This document shows positions 6,663 through 13,485 of a DNA stretch of 19,985 nt, one piece after another (the stretch's first letter is position 1; each line of letters starts with the position of its first letter). The position numbers and the translations under genes are program-made. The stretch is from positions 1 to 19,985 of the forward strand of contig DJHK01000012.1 of NCBI GenBank assembly GCA_002433065.1, in the 5' to 3' direction. The notes below the pieces were generated by a model, which was given only the letters and a program-made list of their open reading frames with translations, was not told where the DNA came from and made no database searches. This DNA is from Chloroflexi bacterium UBA6622 (GTDB lineage Bacteria > Chloroflexota > UBA11872).

Positions 6663-7706
6663 TTGGTTCGAATTGCAATGCTGGGCAGCGGGTTTGTGTG
6701 CGATTTTTTTATGCAGGGGCTTCGATACGTTCCCGATCAACAGGTGGTGGTGAATTTTTCGCAGTCGGAAGAAAAGGCATCGGCCTTTGCAGATCGTTGG
6801 GGAGTGCCGGAATCGACGACTGATTTGAGTGCGGCTGTAGGTCGGGACGATGTTGACTTGGTGGTGGTGGGTTTACCAAACCATGTCCATAAGGATGCCT
6901 GTGTGGCAGCGGCCGAAGCGGGTAAGGCTGTGGTTTGTACGAAGCCTCTTGGTCGAAATGCGGATGAGGCGGCCGAGATACTGGGCGTTGTTCGCCAACA
7001 TGGGGTGTTTCACGGATACCTGGAGACTGAGGCCTTTATACCAGAGGTTCTTCGAGCCCGGAAAGCGGTGGAGGACGGTGCTATAGGTAATGTGTTGATT
7101 GTCCGGTCGCGAGAGGCTCATACGGGTTCCCATGCGTCCTATGCCTGGGATGCCGGCACGAGCGGTGGTGGTCCGCTGATTGGAATGGGTGTGCATGCGG
7201 TTGCCGCATGTCGGATCTTTATTGGAAAAGATGTTATGCCCAAGGAAGTTGTGTGTTGGGCGGATACGCTGGAGCACGATGTTCCGTTCGAAGACAACGC
7301 GGTGGCTCTGGTTCGATTTGAGAATCGTGCATTAGGTCAGATTGAGGCTGGCTGGAGTAACCACGGTGGTATGGATGTGCGGACCGAGATCTATGGGACG
7401 GATGGGTTAATTCATATCGATGCAACGCACGGAGTTCCACTTAAGGCGTTTAGCCTTAATTCCATGGGCTACGTTCAGGAAAAAGCAGATATGGATACTG
7501 GTTGGACGTTTCCTCAGGCTGATGAGGCGTGGCAGTACGGTTACCACGGTCAGATGTACCACTTTGTCCGGTGCCTGGAGGACGGAACGCCGCCGGCTGA
7601 GACGTTTGAGGATGGGTATATCGCGAATGCGGTGATCGATGCTGCTTATAAAAGTGCTGAGAGCCGTCAATGGGAGTCAATAGATCTGAGTGGCCTTGAG
7701 ATCTAA
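6663..7706 (+). CDS. Gfo/Idh/MocA-family oxidoreductase
   Basis: This is a 347-residue NAD(P)-dependent dehydrogenase of the glucose-fructose oxidoreductase/inositol dehydrogenase family. The N-terminal Rossmann domain starts immediately: M-V-R-I-A-M-L-G-S-G-F-V (1-12). V-V-C-T-K-P-L-G (90-97) is the family's E-K-P motif with Thr for Glu but the Lys-Pro kept. G-G-G-P-L-I-G-M-G-V-H (168-178) carries the conserved catalytic-domain His. I chose TTG 6663 because it gives the family's usual N-terminus. An in-frame GTG at 6552 would add 37 residues of unrelated sequence running through the promoter. G-A-G-G-G-G lies 8 bp before the TTG. The substrate is unknown, probably a sugar or polyol-like compound. 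It sits 114 bp behind the permease gene but has its own promoter. Confidence 0.88.
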   Translation: MVRIAMLGSGFVCDFFMQGLRYVPDQQVVVNFSQSEEKASAFADRWGVPESTTDLSAAVGRDDVDLVVVGLPNHVHKDACVAAAEAGKAVVCTKPLGRNADEAAEILGVVRQHGVFHGYLETEAFIPEVLRARKAVEDGAIGNVLIVRSREAHTGSHASYAWDAGTSGGGPLIGMGVHAVAACRIFIGKDVMPKEVVCWADTLEHDVPFEDNAVALVRFENRALGQIEAGWSNHGGMDVRTEIYGTDGLIHIDATHGVPLKAFSLNSMGYVQEKADMDTGWTFPQADEAWQYGYHGQMYHFVRCLEDGTPPAETFEDGYIANAVIDAAYKSAESRQWESIDLSGLEI

Positions 7707-7819
7707 GACATAGGTTCTATCGGGACTTGCACTGGCTTGGCAAATTGGCGTATTCGTAACCCAATATCGCGAGCGGCTTTGGCCAACTCAATCGGTTCGG
7801 TCTGCTGTCGAACTATGAG
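7703..7819 (-). other. Coding-like 38-codon tail in a shifted frame after the phosphatase gene
   Basis: In the frame one base forward of the phosphatase, the minus strand is open from just after a TAA (7822-7820) to TAG 7705-7703. It encodes a plausible helical peptide containing T-E-P-I-E-L-A-K-A-A-R-D-I-G-L-R-I-R. It has no good start codon of its own. It would end overlapping the stop of the facing oxidoreductase gene, like the convergent overlap at 765-773. It may be the former C-terminus of the phosphatase, detached by an indel, or chance. Confidence 0.35.
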
Positions 7820-8261
7820 TTATATGGCGTAGGTAGGTCTCAGCTGACGTGAGATATACGTCGGGAAAATCAGCCACGGGACGTTTTGCGCTAATGGCTC
7901 GACGCGCTTCTGTAGGCGTAAAACCGCGCAATGCGCGGAGAATCACGTAGGTCATAAGAGGCCCCCGATGTCGACCTTCGCGACAGTGAATATAGATTTT
8001 TTGGGAAGGATCATTGAGAGCACGCGCGGCAAACGCGACTCCACGGCGAAACCAGGAGATGGGTTTAGGCAGAAAATCATCGATGGTTGGCACCCATTCG
8101 ACGCGGACAGCTAGGTTCACAGCAGGGTTTTCAGGTTCGGTGCTCACGTTCAAAACATGTGTGATGCCCTGCGTGTGTAGTGTCTCAATTGTGAATGCGT
8201 CAGGTGTTCCTCCGACCCATATGCGGTCGGCTACTTCTACAGGGGGAGGAATGCTATTCAT
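7788..8261 (-). CDS. Dual-specificity-type protein phosphatase
   Basis: The 157-residue cytoplasmic protein has the Cys-based phosphatase signature: I-H-C-R-E-G-R-H-R (91-99), with nucleophile Cys93 and phosphate-binding Arg99 (C-x-x-G-x-x-R). Asp61 or Asp62 in P-T-I-D-D-F is the likely general acid. The N-terminal I-W-V-G-G-T-P-D-A (14-22) and V-L-N-V-S (36-40) are typical of the DSPc domain. It probably removes phosphate from Tyr/Ser/Thr or from small phosphorylated molecules. The ATG at 8261 has no Shine-Dalgarno; TAACAT lies 6 bp upstream. It is divergent from the DUF4392 gene with only 22 bp between starts. A coding-like stretch follows its stop in another frame, so the C-terminus may be shortened. 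Confidence 0.85.
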   Translation of the reverse strand: MNSIPPPVEVADRIWVGGTPDAFTIETLHTQGITHVLNVSTEPENPAVNLAVRVEWVPTIDDFLPKPISWFRRGVAFAARALNDPSQKIYIHCREGRHRGPLMTYVILRALRGFTPTEARRAISAKRPVADFPDVYLTSAETYLRHITHSSTADRTD

Positions 8262-8273
8262 GAATTAATGTTA
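8256..8273 (-). promoter_or_regulatory. Candidate -10 box and small palindrome in the 22-bp divergent spacer
   Basis: On the minus strand TAACAT (8268-8273) lies 6 bp before the phosphatase ATG, placed as for leaderless transcription. A perfect 10-bp palindrome, ATTCATGAAT (8256-8265), covers that ATG. Any promoter of the plus-strand DUF4392 gene must overlap this site or lie inside the phosphatase gene. Confidence 0.3.
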
Positions 8274-8283
8274 AACGGAGGCG

Positions 8284-9240
8284 TTGTTCGTTGTTGAATG
8301 CGTATCATGTCGGTCCTCATCCGCTGCTGTAAACCCGGCGCTTATGCGGTATTACCAAGAACCTCTACAGAAGGCTGCGGCCGACATTGCTGAAGCTGTG
8401 TTCCCGTTTGATTACCGCGGGATGCGTATAGCGATGCGCCGGGTTCCGGCTGACGCGTACGCACGTGCGGCTCGGGCGTTACTTAAGCACAATCCTGGTG
8501 TCGCGGTGCTGGCCACCGGATTTCCGGTTCGAGGTACTGCGGAGACCGATGGGCCTCCAGGTGCGGCTGCGGTCGGACGTGCTTTACAGATATTGGGATG
8601 GACGGTCGTAACGGTCGTTGATCCAATCACGTATCCGGTTGTGGCGGCGGTGTTGGATCAATTTGGCGAGATTGAACAACTGGACGTTTCTGAAAGAGCA
8701 GCTGCGGAAAGTGCGACAGCAGGACTGCTAAAAAGAGTCAGGCCGGACGTGGTAATTGCTATCGAAAGACCGGGCCTCACGGATGACGGACGATTGACGA
8801 ATCTCCGTGGCGAAGACCTTGATCACCGTACCGTTCCTCTTGATGGACTGCTGGATGCTCCGTTGAGTATTGCTATTGGTGATGGTGGTAATGAACTCGG
8901 GATGGGAGCGATTTCTGGTTTTTTAAGAGATCGTGGGATCGTACAGGCCCCATGCGTAACAAGGGCTACACATTTGCTGCTGGCATCCGTGAGCAACTGG
9001 GGAGCATACGGGCTGGTGAGCGCCCTAGAGATACTGGCGCAACAAGCCTTGGCTCCGAATCAAGCTGATGACCATCGGTGGATGATGGAAATTCACGAAG
9101 CAGGTGCTGTTGACGGTATAACCGGTCGTTCCGAAATGACCGTAGATACATTTCCGGAAAACCGAACAGGTCGGGTTATTAACCAGCTCACTACAGTTCG
9201 AAAATTGCACGCCAAGAACATCGAAAATTATTCGGTATGA
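8284..9240 (+). CDS. DUF4392 protein, C-terminal-half homologue of D-glutamate cyclase
   Basis: The 318-residue protein matches DUF4392, the domain forming the C-terminal half of vertebrate D-glutamate cyclase (DGLUCY). Diagnostic stretches are A-T-G-F-P (77-81), A-E-T-D-G-P-P-G-A-A-A (86-96), A-I-E-R-P-G (159-164), I-G-D-G-G-N-E-L-G-M-G (198-208) and S-N-W-G-A-Y-G-L (237-244). With its partner it may turn D-glutamate into 5-oxo-D-proline; the acidic and Gly-rich motifs suggest metal or phosphate binding. The start is TTG 8284, with G-G-A-G-G just upstream although very close (2 bp). An in-frame ATG at 8344 lacks a ribosome site. Its TGA overlaps the ATG of the next gene (ATGA), so the two are translationally coupled. 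The bacterial function is inferred from the animal enzyme. Confidence 0.85.
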   Translation: MFVVECVSCRSSSAAVNPALMRYYQEPLQKAAADIAEAVFPFDYRGMRIAMRRVPADAYARAARALLKHNPGVAVLATGFPVRGTAETDGPPGAAAVGRALQILGWTVVTVVDPITYPVVAAVLDQFGEIEQLDVSERAAAESATAGLLKRVRPDVVIAIERPGLTDDGRLTNLRGEDLDHRTVPLDGLLDAPLSIAIGDGGNELGMGAISGFLRDRGIVQAPCVTRATHLLLASVSNWGAYGLVSALEILAQQALAPNQADDHRWMMEIHEAGAVDGITGRSEMTVDTFPENRTGRVINQLTTVRKLHAKNIENYSV

Positions 9241-10040
9241 CTGAATCGTGGGCTGCTGCTACAGGAAGCCAGATTAGATCAGCATGCCGATCAAGTCGCA
9301 TCGACAGCCCGACGGCTGGTATGGCTGATGGATACGTTCAGGCGAATCTAGTGATGGTTCCAGCTTCTCTCGCCGATGATTTTCAATTGTTCTGTGATTT
9401 GAATCCTATTCCGTGCCCGTTACTCGAACGTACACCCGTTGGGGTGTTTGAGCCGGTGATGTTTGCTCCTGGCTCAGATATTCGTACGGATGCAGCACGG
9501 TATATGGTGTATCGATATGGTCTTCCCGATTCGGACAAACCGGTGGATGTGAGTCACGAAGACACGTCTGACTTAGCAGGATTTCTGATCGGTTGTAGTT
9601 TCACGTTTGAGGCGGCTATGGCCCGTGCGGGGTTTGAACTTCGTCATCAGCAGCAGGGTGTCAATGTACCGATGTATCGGACGTCGCTGGCCTGCAGGCC
9701 AGCGGGCTCATTGGAGGGTCCGATGGTTGTGAGTATGCGGCCGATTGCAAAAACCAGAGTGGCGGAGGTTCGTGATCTAACCGCACAGTATGCGCGTGTT
9801 CATGGTGCTCCTGTCCATGTGGGGGATCCGGCAGCTATTGGTATAGCCGATTTGAACAATCCGGATTGGGGTGATGCGGTAGAAATCCAATTAGGTGAGA
9901 TCCCTGTGTTTTGGGGGTGCGGGGTGACTCCACAGGCGGTCGCACAAGCATCAAAACCTAGGCTTATGATCACGCATGCCCCAGGCCACATGTTTGTAAC
10001 GGACGTTAAGGATGTTGAGCTGCAAAAGACTGAGATCTAG
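9237..10040 (+). CDS. DUF1445 (YcsI-type) protein, N-terminal-half homologue of D-glutamate cyclase
   Basis: The 267-residue protein is a clear DUF1445/putative hydro-lyase. Motifs in order: Q-A-N-L-V-M-V-P (35-42), F-L-I-G-C-S-F-T-F-E (116-125), V-P-M-Y-R-T-S (144-150), H-G-A-P-V-H-V-G-D-P (189-198), E-I-P-V-F-W-G-C-G-V-T-P-Q (221-233) and T-H-A-P-G-H-M (246-252). The family is about 260-270 residues long, so it is complete. In animal DGLUCY this domain precedes DUF4392 in one chain; here it is a separate protein encoded second. The pair is expected to act as a complex on D-glutamate or a related acid. YcsI-type genes also occur near 5-oxoprolinase-type genes in other bacteria, so D- or L-5-oxoproline chemistry is the likeliest role. 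The first 28 residues are not conserved. It ends 24 bp from the facing SH3 gene with no evident terminator. Confidence 0.88.
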   Translation: MTESWAAATGSQIRSACRSSRIDSPTAGMADGYVQANLVMVPASLADDFQLFCDLNPIPCPLLERTPVGVFEPVMFAPGSDIRTDAARYMVYRYGLPDSDKPVDVSHEDTSDLAGFLIGCSFTFEAAMARAGFELRHQQQGVNVPMYRTSLACRPAGSLEGPMVVSMRPIAKTRVAEVRDLTAQYARVHGAPVHVGDPAAIGIADLNNPDWGDAVEIQLGEIPVFWGCGVTPQAVAQASKPRLMITHAPGHMFVTDVKDVELQKTEI

Positions 10041-10064
10041 GAGAAAGTTAAGTTTGGGTCCGGT

Positions 10065-10508
10065 CTATCTGGGGTCCAAGTATTGTTCTTGTACCCATCC
10101 ACCATCAGCCAATTGCACCCAGCGTAAACCTTCAGACAAGCGCGTTTTTCCGGTCAACTTCACGAGCTCTCTGAAGGGCAATATTTTCTTGACTAGTGCT
10201 TGAGAGCTCGGCTCGATTCGGACGTTTAATCCGTCGGTCGCGTTAACCTCACCTTGAGTGACGACGGGCCTTGCTGTAGGAGATGATTCTGGGGTAGACG
10301 TTCGTACCGTTGGAGATACGGTGGCTGGGCGTTCGGTTGCTGTGGGCCGTGGTTGGCTTGTTGCGGGTGGGTTTGGTACTGGTGGAGGTCCAACAGGGAT
10401 ATCTGTGCCGGGGTCCAAAAAAAGGAACCGGAGAAGGAGGATGCCAACAATTGGGATAGAGAGGGATCCGATTACACTCAGCCCGAGCGCAAGAAGACTG
10501 CGGCGCAT
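10065..10508 (-). CDS. Membrane-anchored SH3b-domain protein
   Basis: The 147-residue protein has one N-terminal hydrophobic helix (about 4-32) after M-R-R. A Pro/Thr/Ser-rich linker follows (about 38-83), then a bacterial SH3-type domain with L-N-V-R-I-E-P-S-S (94-102) and a final G-G-W-V-Q-E-Q-Y-L. Such domains lie outside the membrane and bind cell-wall or other peptides; the linker would span the wall region. I chose ATG 10508 because GGAG lies 6 bp upstream on the minus strand. An in-frame TTG four codons earlier (10520) overlaps that ribosome site. The linker composition resembles that of Chloroflexota surface proteins. It is convergent with the D-glutamate cyclase pair and divergent from glnA. 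Ligand and function are unknown. Confidence 0.82.
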   Translation of the reverse strand: MRRSLLALGLSVIGSLSIPIVGILLLRFLFLDPGTDIPVGPPPVPNPPATSQPRPTATERPATVSPTVRTSTPESSPTARPVVTQGEVNATDGLNVRIEPSSQALVKKILPFRELVKLTGKTRLSEGLRWVQLADGGWVQEQYLDPR

Positions 10509-10662
10509 CCAAGACTCCAAGAAGTTCAGAACAACCTCATGTATGCAACAATTTTGACTGTGCTCCTATGATGGCTTGTTGGTCGCGGTATAGCCAACGT
10601 AGACAATAATCGGGGGCGCTCCTACAATTCTGGTCCGCCGGCGATGCAAGTCGGTGACTACG

Positions 10663-10676
10663 CTCCAACGTTGGAG
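10663..10676. promoter_or_regulatory. Perfect 14-bp palindrome upstream of glnA, candidate operator
   Basis: CTCCAACGTTGGAG is self-complementary over its full length. It lies 110 bp before the glnA start in the 278-bp spacer shared with the divergent SH3 gene. A dimeric regulator site controlling glnA, or both genes, is plausible; I recognise no known consensus. The remainder of this spacer (10509-10786) shows no convincing gene or sigma-70 promoter. Confidence 0.4.
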
Positions 10677-10741
10677 TGCGGAGATTTCCACAGTCTGTCC
10701 CTGATGGCGAAGATGCCCGGGGTACGTGATTGAGTTGACGG

Positions 10742-10763
10742 CCCGGCGATCCTGGATGCCGGG
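10742..10763 (+). other. Leader hairpin upstream of glnA
   Basis: CCCGGC (10742-10747) pairs with GCCGGG (10758-10763). Inside, ATC pairs with GAT around a CTG loop, with one bulged G. It ends about 12 bp before the GGAG ribosome site and has no T run behind it. It could be a 5'-UTR structure affecting translation or mRNA stability, if transcription starts upstream of it. Confidence 0.4.
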
Positions 10764-10786
10764 TCCATGATGCGAGGAGCGGCGTA

Positions 10787-12232
10787 GTGATGTCTGAAGC
10801 CTCACGGGATGACCTAATTCAGAGTGTAATGCGCAAGGCGCGCGATGCGGACTGTCGGATTTTTGATGTCCGTTTTACCGATCTTCCTGGGACCTGGCAG
10901 CATTTTTCCATGCCGATCGACAAGCTTGAGGATTCCATTTTTGAGGATGGTCTCGGGTTCGATGGTTCAAGTGTGCGAGGTTTTCAGCAGATTCAGGAAA
11001 GCGACATGCTCGTTTTTCCGGACCCTGCTACAGCCTTTGTGGATCCTACGCTTGAGGTTCCAACTTTGGTGATGACGTGCGATATCCGTGATCCAATCAC
11101 TGAGGAAGCGTACACGCGAGATCCTCGGAACATTGCTCGCAAGGCTGAGCAGCATCTGGTGGATAGCGGGATAGCTGATGAAAGTTATTGGGGACCAGAA
11201 GCAGAGTTCTTTATCTTCAACAGCGCCCGTTTCGATCAGACCGCCAACGCTGGTTTTTATTTTCTGGATAGTGATGAGGGGATATGGAACTCGGGTGCTG
11301 ACGATGCACATGTAGCCAATCTTGGACATCGCCCGATGCACAAGAGAGGCTATTTCCCGGTGCCTCCGACCGACAAGACGCAAGATCTGCGCTCACAAAT
11401 TGTCTTGGCTCTAGTTGAAGTGGGGATAGATGTAGAAGTGCATCATCATGAAGTAGCGTCAGGCGGTCAGGCCGAGATCGATTTGAAGTACGACACGCTT
11501 GTCAAGACGGCCGATCAAATGATGGCGTACAAGTACATCACCAAGAATGTAGCGCGGCAGGCAGGGTACACAGTTACGTTTATGCCCAAACCTTTGTTTG
11601 CCGACAACGGTTCCGGCATGCATGTTCACCAAAGTTTGTGGAAAGACGGGACACCGCTTTTTTACGACGAGTCAGGATATGCGTTGCTCAGTGAGACCGC
11701 TCGATACTACATCGGTGGACTGCTAAAGCACGCGCCTGCACTTCTTGGTTTTGCCGCACCAAGTACGAATTCTTATCGTCGCTTGGTACCTGGATTTGAA
11801 GCACCGGTGAATCTGGTTTACTCACAACGTAACCGTAGTGCGTGCGTGCGTATTCCGACGTATTCAAAGAGCCCGGCTGCACGCCGTGTTGAGTTTCGTC
11901 CGCCTGACCCCACGGCAAACCCTTACCTTGCGATGTCAGCCATGTTGATGGCCGGTCTTGATGGAATACGAAACAAGATTGAACCGCCTGCCCCGGTAGA
12001 AGATGATCTCTATGATTTGCCTCCGGAGGAGGCAGCAAAGATCCAATCGGTTCCGGGATCGCTTGGTGAAACTCTTGACGCGCTAGAGGCTGATCATCAG
12101 TTCTTGCTTGCTGGAGACGTTTTCACTCAGGACGTCATCGATACGTGGCTCAGTTACAAGCGTGAGAACGAGGTTCAGGAAGTCAGCCAGCGCCCGCATC
12201 CGTATGAATTTATGCTCTACTACGATGCGTAG
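10787..12232 (+). CDS. glnA: Glutamine synthetase, type I-beta
   Basis: This enzyme makes glutamine from glutamate, ammonia and ATP in the cytoplasm as a dodecamer. Hallmarks: D-G-S-S-V-R-G-F-Q-Q-I (beta-grasp domain), G-P-E-A-E-F-F-I-F (metal site), G-S-G-M-H-V-H-Q-S (catalytic core), Y-R-R-L-V-P-G-F-E-A-P-V-N (ATP/glutamate site) and R-N-R-S-A-C-V-R-I-P. The C-terminal L-Y409-D-L-P-P-E-E is the adenylylation site of the beta subtype, and the 481-residue length includes the beta-type insertion after F-I-F. Control by a GlnE-type adenylyltransferase is therefore likely. GTG 10787 and ATG 10790 are adjacent starts; GAGGAG at 10774-10779 is 7 or 10 bp upstream. A palindrome and a leader hairpin precede it and a strong terminator follows. 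A link to the neighbouring D-glutamate genes is possible but unproven. Confidence 0.97.
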   Translation: MMSEASRDDLIQSVMRKARDADCRIFDVRFTDLPGTWQHFSMPIDKLEDSIFEDGLGFDGSSVRGFQQIQESDMLVFPDPATAFVDPTLEVPTLVMTCDIRDPITEEAYTRDPRNIARKAEQHLVDSGIADESYWGPEAEFFIFNSARFDQTANAGFYFLDSDEGIWNSGADDAHVANLGHRPMHKRGYFPVPPTDKTQDLRSQIVLALVEVGIDVEVHHHEVASGGQAEIDLKYDTLVKTADQMMAYKYITKNVARQAGYTVTFMPKPLFADNGSGMHVHQSLWKDGTPLFYDESGYALLSETARYYIGGLLKHAPALLGFAAPSTNSYRRLVPGFEAPVNLVYSQRNRSACVRIPTYSKSPAARRVEFRPPDPTANPYLAMSAMLMAGLDGIRNKIEPPAPVEDDLYDLPPEEAAKIQSVPGSLGETLDALEADHQFLLAGDVFTQDVIDTWLSYKRENEVQEVSQRPHPYEFMLYYDA

Positions 12233-12252
12233 AGTCTGATAACGGATAGTCC

Positions 12253-12284
12253 ATGTGGTCCCCGGGTAAAACCGGGGGCCACAT
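12253..12284. terminator. Bidirectional intrinsic-type terminator between glnA and thl
   Basis: ATGTGG plus CCCCGG (12253-12265) pairs with CCGGGG plus CCACAT (12272-12284) over 13 bp with one G-T wobble and a GTAAAA loop. It lies 20 bp past the glnA stop and 10 bp past the stop of the facing thiolase gene. The T tract is poor (TTTGTAT on the plus strand), but position and stability support termination in both directions. Confidence 0.75.
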
Positions 12285-12294
12285 TTGTATAGTG

Positions 12295-13485
12295 TTAGGG
12301 AGTGTTCTGTGCTGCTTCTACCAGCACAGCGATGCCCATGCCGCCACCTATGCACAGGGCTGCAATTCCGCGTTGGGATCCGCGTCGTGCCATTTCGTGC
12401 GTCAATGTGACAATCAAACGGCATCCACTGGCGCCTAGGGGATGTCCTAAGGCGACCGCTCCACCGTTTACGTTCACTCGATCATGACGGATATTCAATG
12501 ACTGGATGACCGCTAATACTTGTCCTGCAAAGGCTTCATTGATTTCGTATAGGTCGATGTCTTTATCGGAAAGAGAGAACTTGTGCCAGAGGCTACGTAT
12601 AGCCTCGACCGGACCAAGACCCATTCTTATGGGATCAAGCCCGACGGTCTCAAAACCACGCAACACGAATTTGTAAGGAAGATCTTTTGCGTCTGCCCAC
12701 TTCCGGTCTGTGATGATTGCCAGCGCTGCTCCATCGCTATAGCTAGACGAATTTCCGGCTGTGACAGTGCCTGAGTCATCGAAAATTGGTTGTAACGCGG
12801 CCAGTGAGTCAAGACTAGTCCCGCGCGGCGATTCATCGATTTCGAAAGACAGGTTTCCACTGGATCCAGGAACGACCACAGGGACAATTTCTTCTGCCAG
12901 CTTTTTTCGTGATCTGAAATACCGCTCATAACTTTCCAGCGCGTAAACATCTTGTTTTGTACGAGTCACGCCCGCCTCATCCGCGATGATCTCAGCCGTG
13001 GATCCCATCAGTACTCCAGAGAACGGATCTACTAATGCATCCTGATGGATGTGGTCGATCCGTGGTGGAACTGAACCTGGCCTGCTCGGATCTTTTCGGG
13101 AAACTAAGAACGGTGCTCGGGACATTGATTCGACGCCACCAGCGAGTACGACACGGCTATTTCCGAGCCAAATGTCTTTGGCTGCTAACTCGAGAGCTTT
13201 GAGGCCGCTTCCACATACTTCGTTGACGGTGAACGCCGGAACTGTGGGAGGTATGCCGGTATTGACGCTAATTTGCCGGGCGATGTTGAGACCGATCCCG
13301 GCTTGCAGCACACATCCGACAATGGTCTGATCCACATCGTCGTCCTTAACGTTAGTGAGATCGAGTAGTTCTCTGGCGAGCTGCCGACCCAGTTCCGCCG
13401 TGCTTACATTTGACAGGGCTCCTCCGAAAGACCCAATGGCTGTCCGCTTTGCCATGAGAACTACGGCGTCAGTTATTACGCTCAC
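12295..13485 (-). CDS. Acetyl-CoA C-acetyltransferase (thiolase)
   Basis: The 396-residue enzyme splits acetoacetyl-CoA with CoA into two acetyl-CoA, or runs in reverse. Catalytic residues are in the expected places: Cys91 in N-E-V-C-G-S-G (88-94), His348 in G-G-A-V-A-L-G-H-P-L-G-A-S-G (341-354) and Cys378 in C-I-G-G-G-M-G (378-384). N-E-A-F-A is also present. These positions nearly match biosynthetic thiolase of Zoogloea (Cys89, His348, Cys378). It starts at GTG 13485, whose last bases form the TGA of the preceding synthetase gene (GTGA overlap), so translation is coupled. Together the two genes convert acetoacetate to acetyl-CoA. It is the last gene of the operon, before the shared terminator. 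Other beta-ketoacyl substrates cannot be excluded. Confidence 0.94.
   Translation of the reverse strand: MSVITDAVVLMAKRTAIGSFGGALSNVSTAELGRQLARELLDLTNVKDDDVDQTIVGCVLQAGIGLNIARQISVNTGIPPTVPAFTVNEVCGSGLKALELAAKDIWLGNSRVVLAGGVESMSRAPFLVSRKDPSRPGSVPPRIDHIHQDALVDPFSGVLMGSTAEIIADEAGVTRTKQDVYALESYERYFRSRKKLAEEIVPVVVPGSSGNLSFEIDESPRGTSLDSLAALQPIFDDSGTVTAGNSSSYSDGAALAIITDRKWADAKDLPYKFVLRGFETVGLDPIRMGLGPVEAIRSLWHKFSLSDKDIDLYEINEAFAGQVLAVIQSLNIRHDRVNVNGGAVALGHPLGASGCRLIVTLTHEMARRGSQRGIAALCIGGGMGIAVLVEAAQNTP

Noticed and set aside
10566..10805. Minus-strand open frame of 79 codons upstream of glnA
   Set aside because: Its translation has no recognisable pattern, it runs over the glnA leader and ribosome site, and the frame looks like chance in a regulatory spacer.
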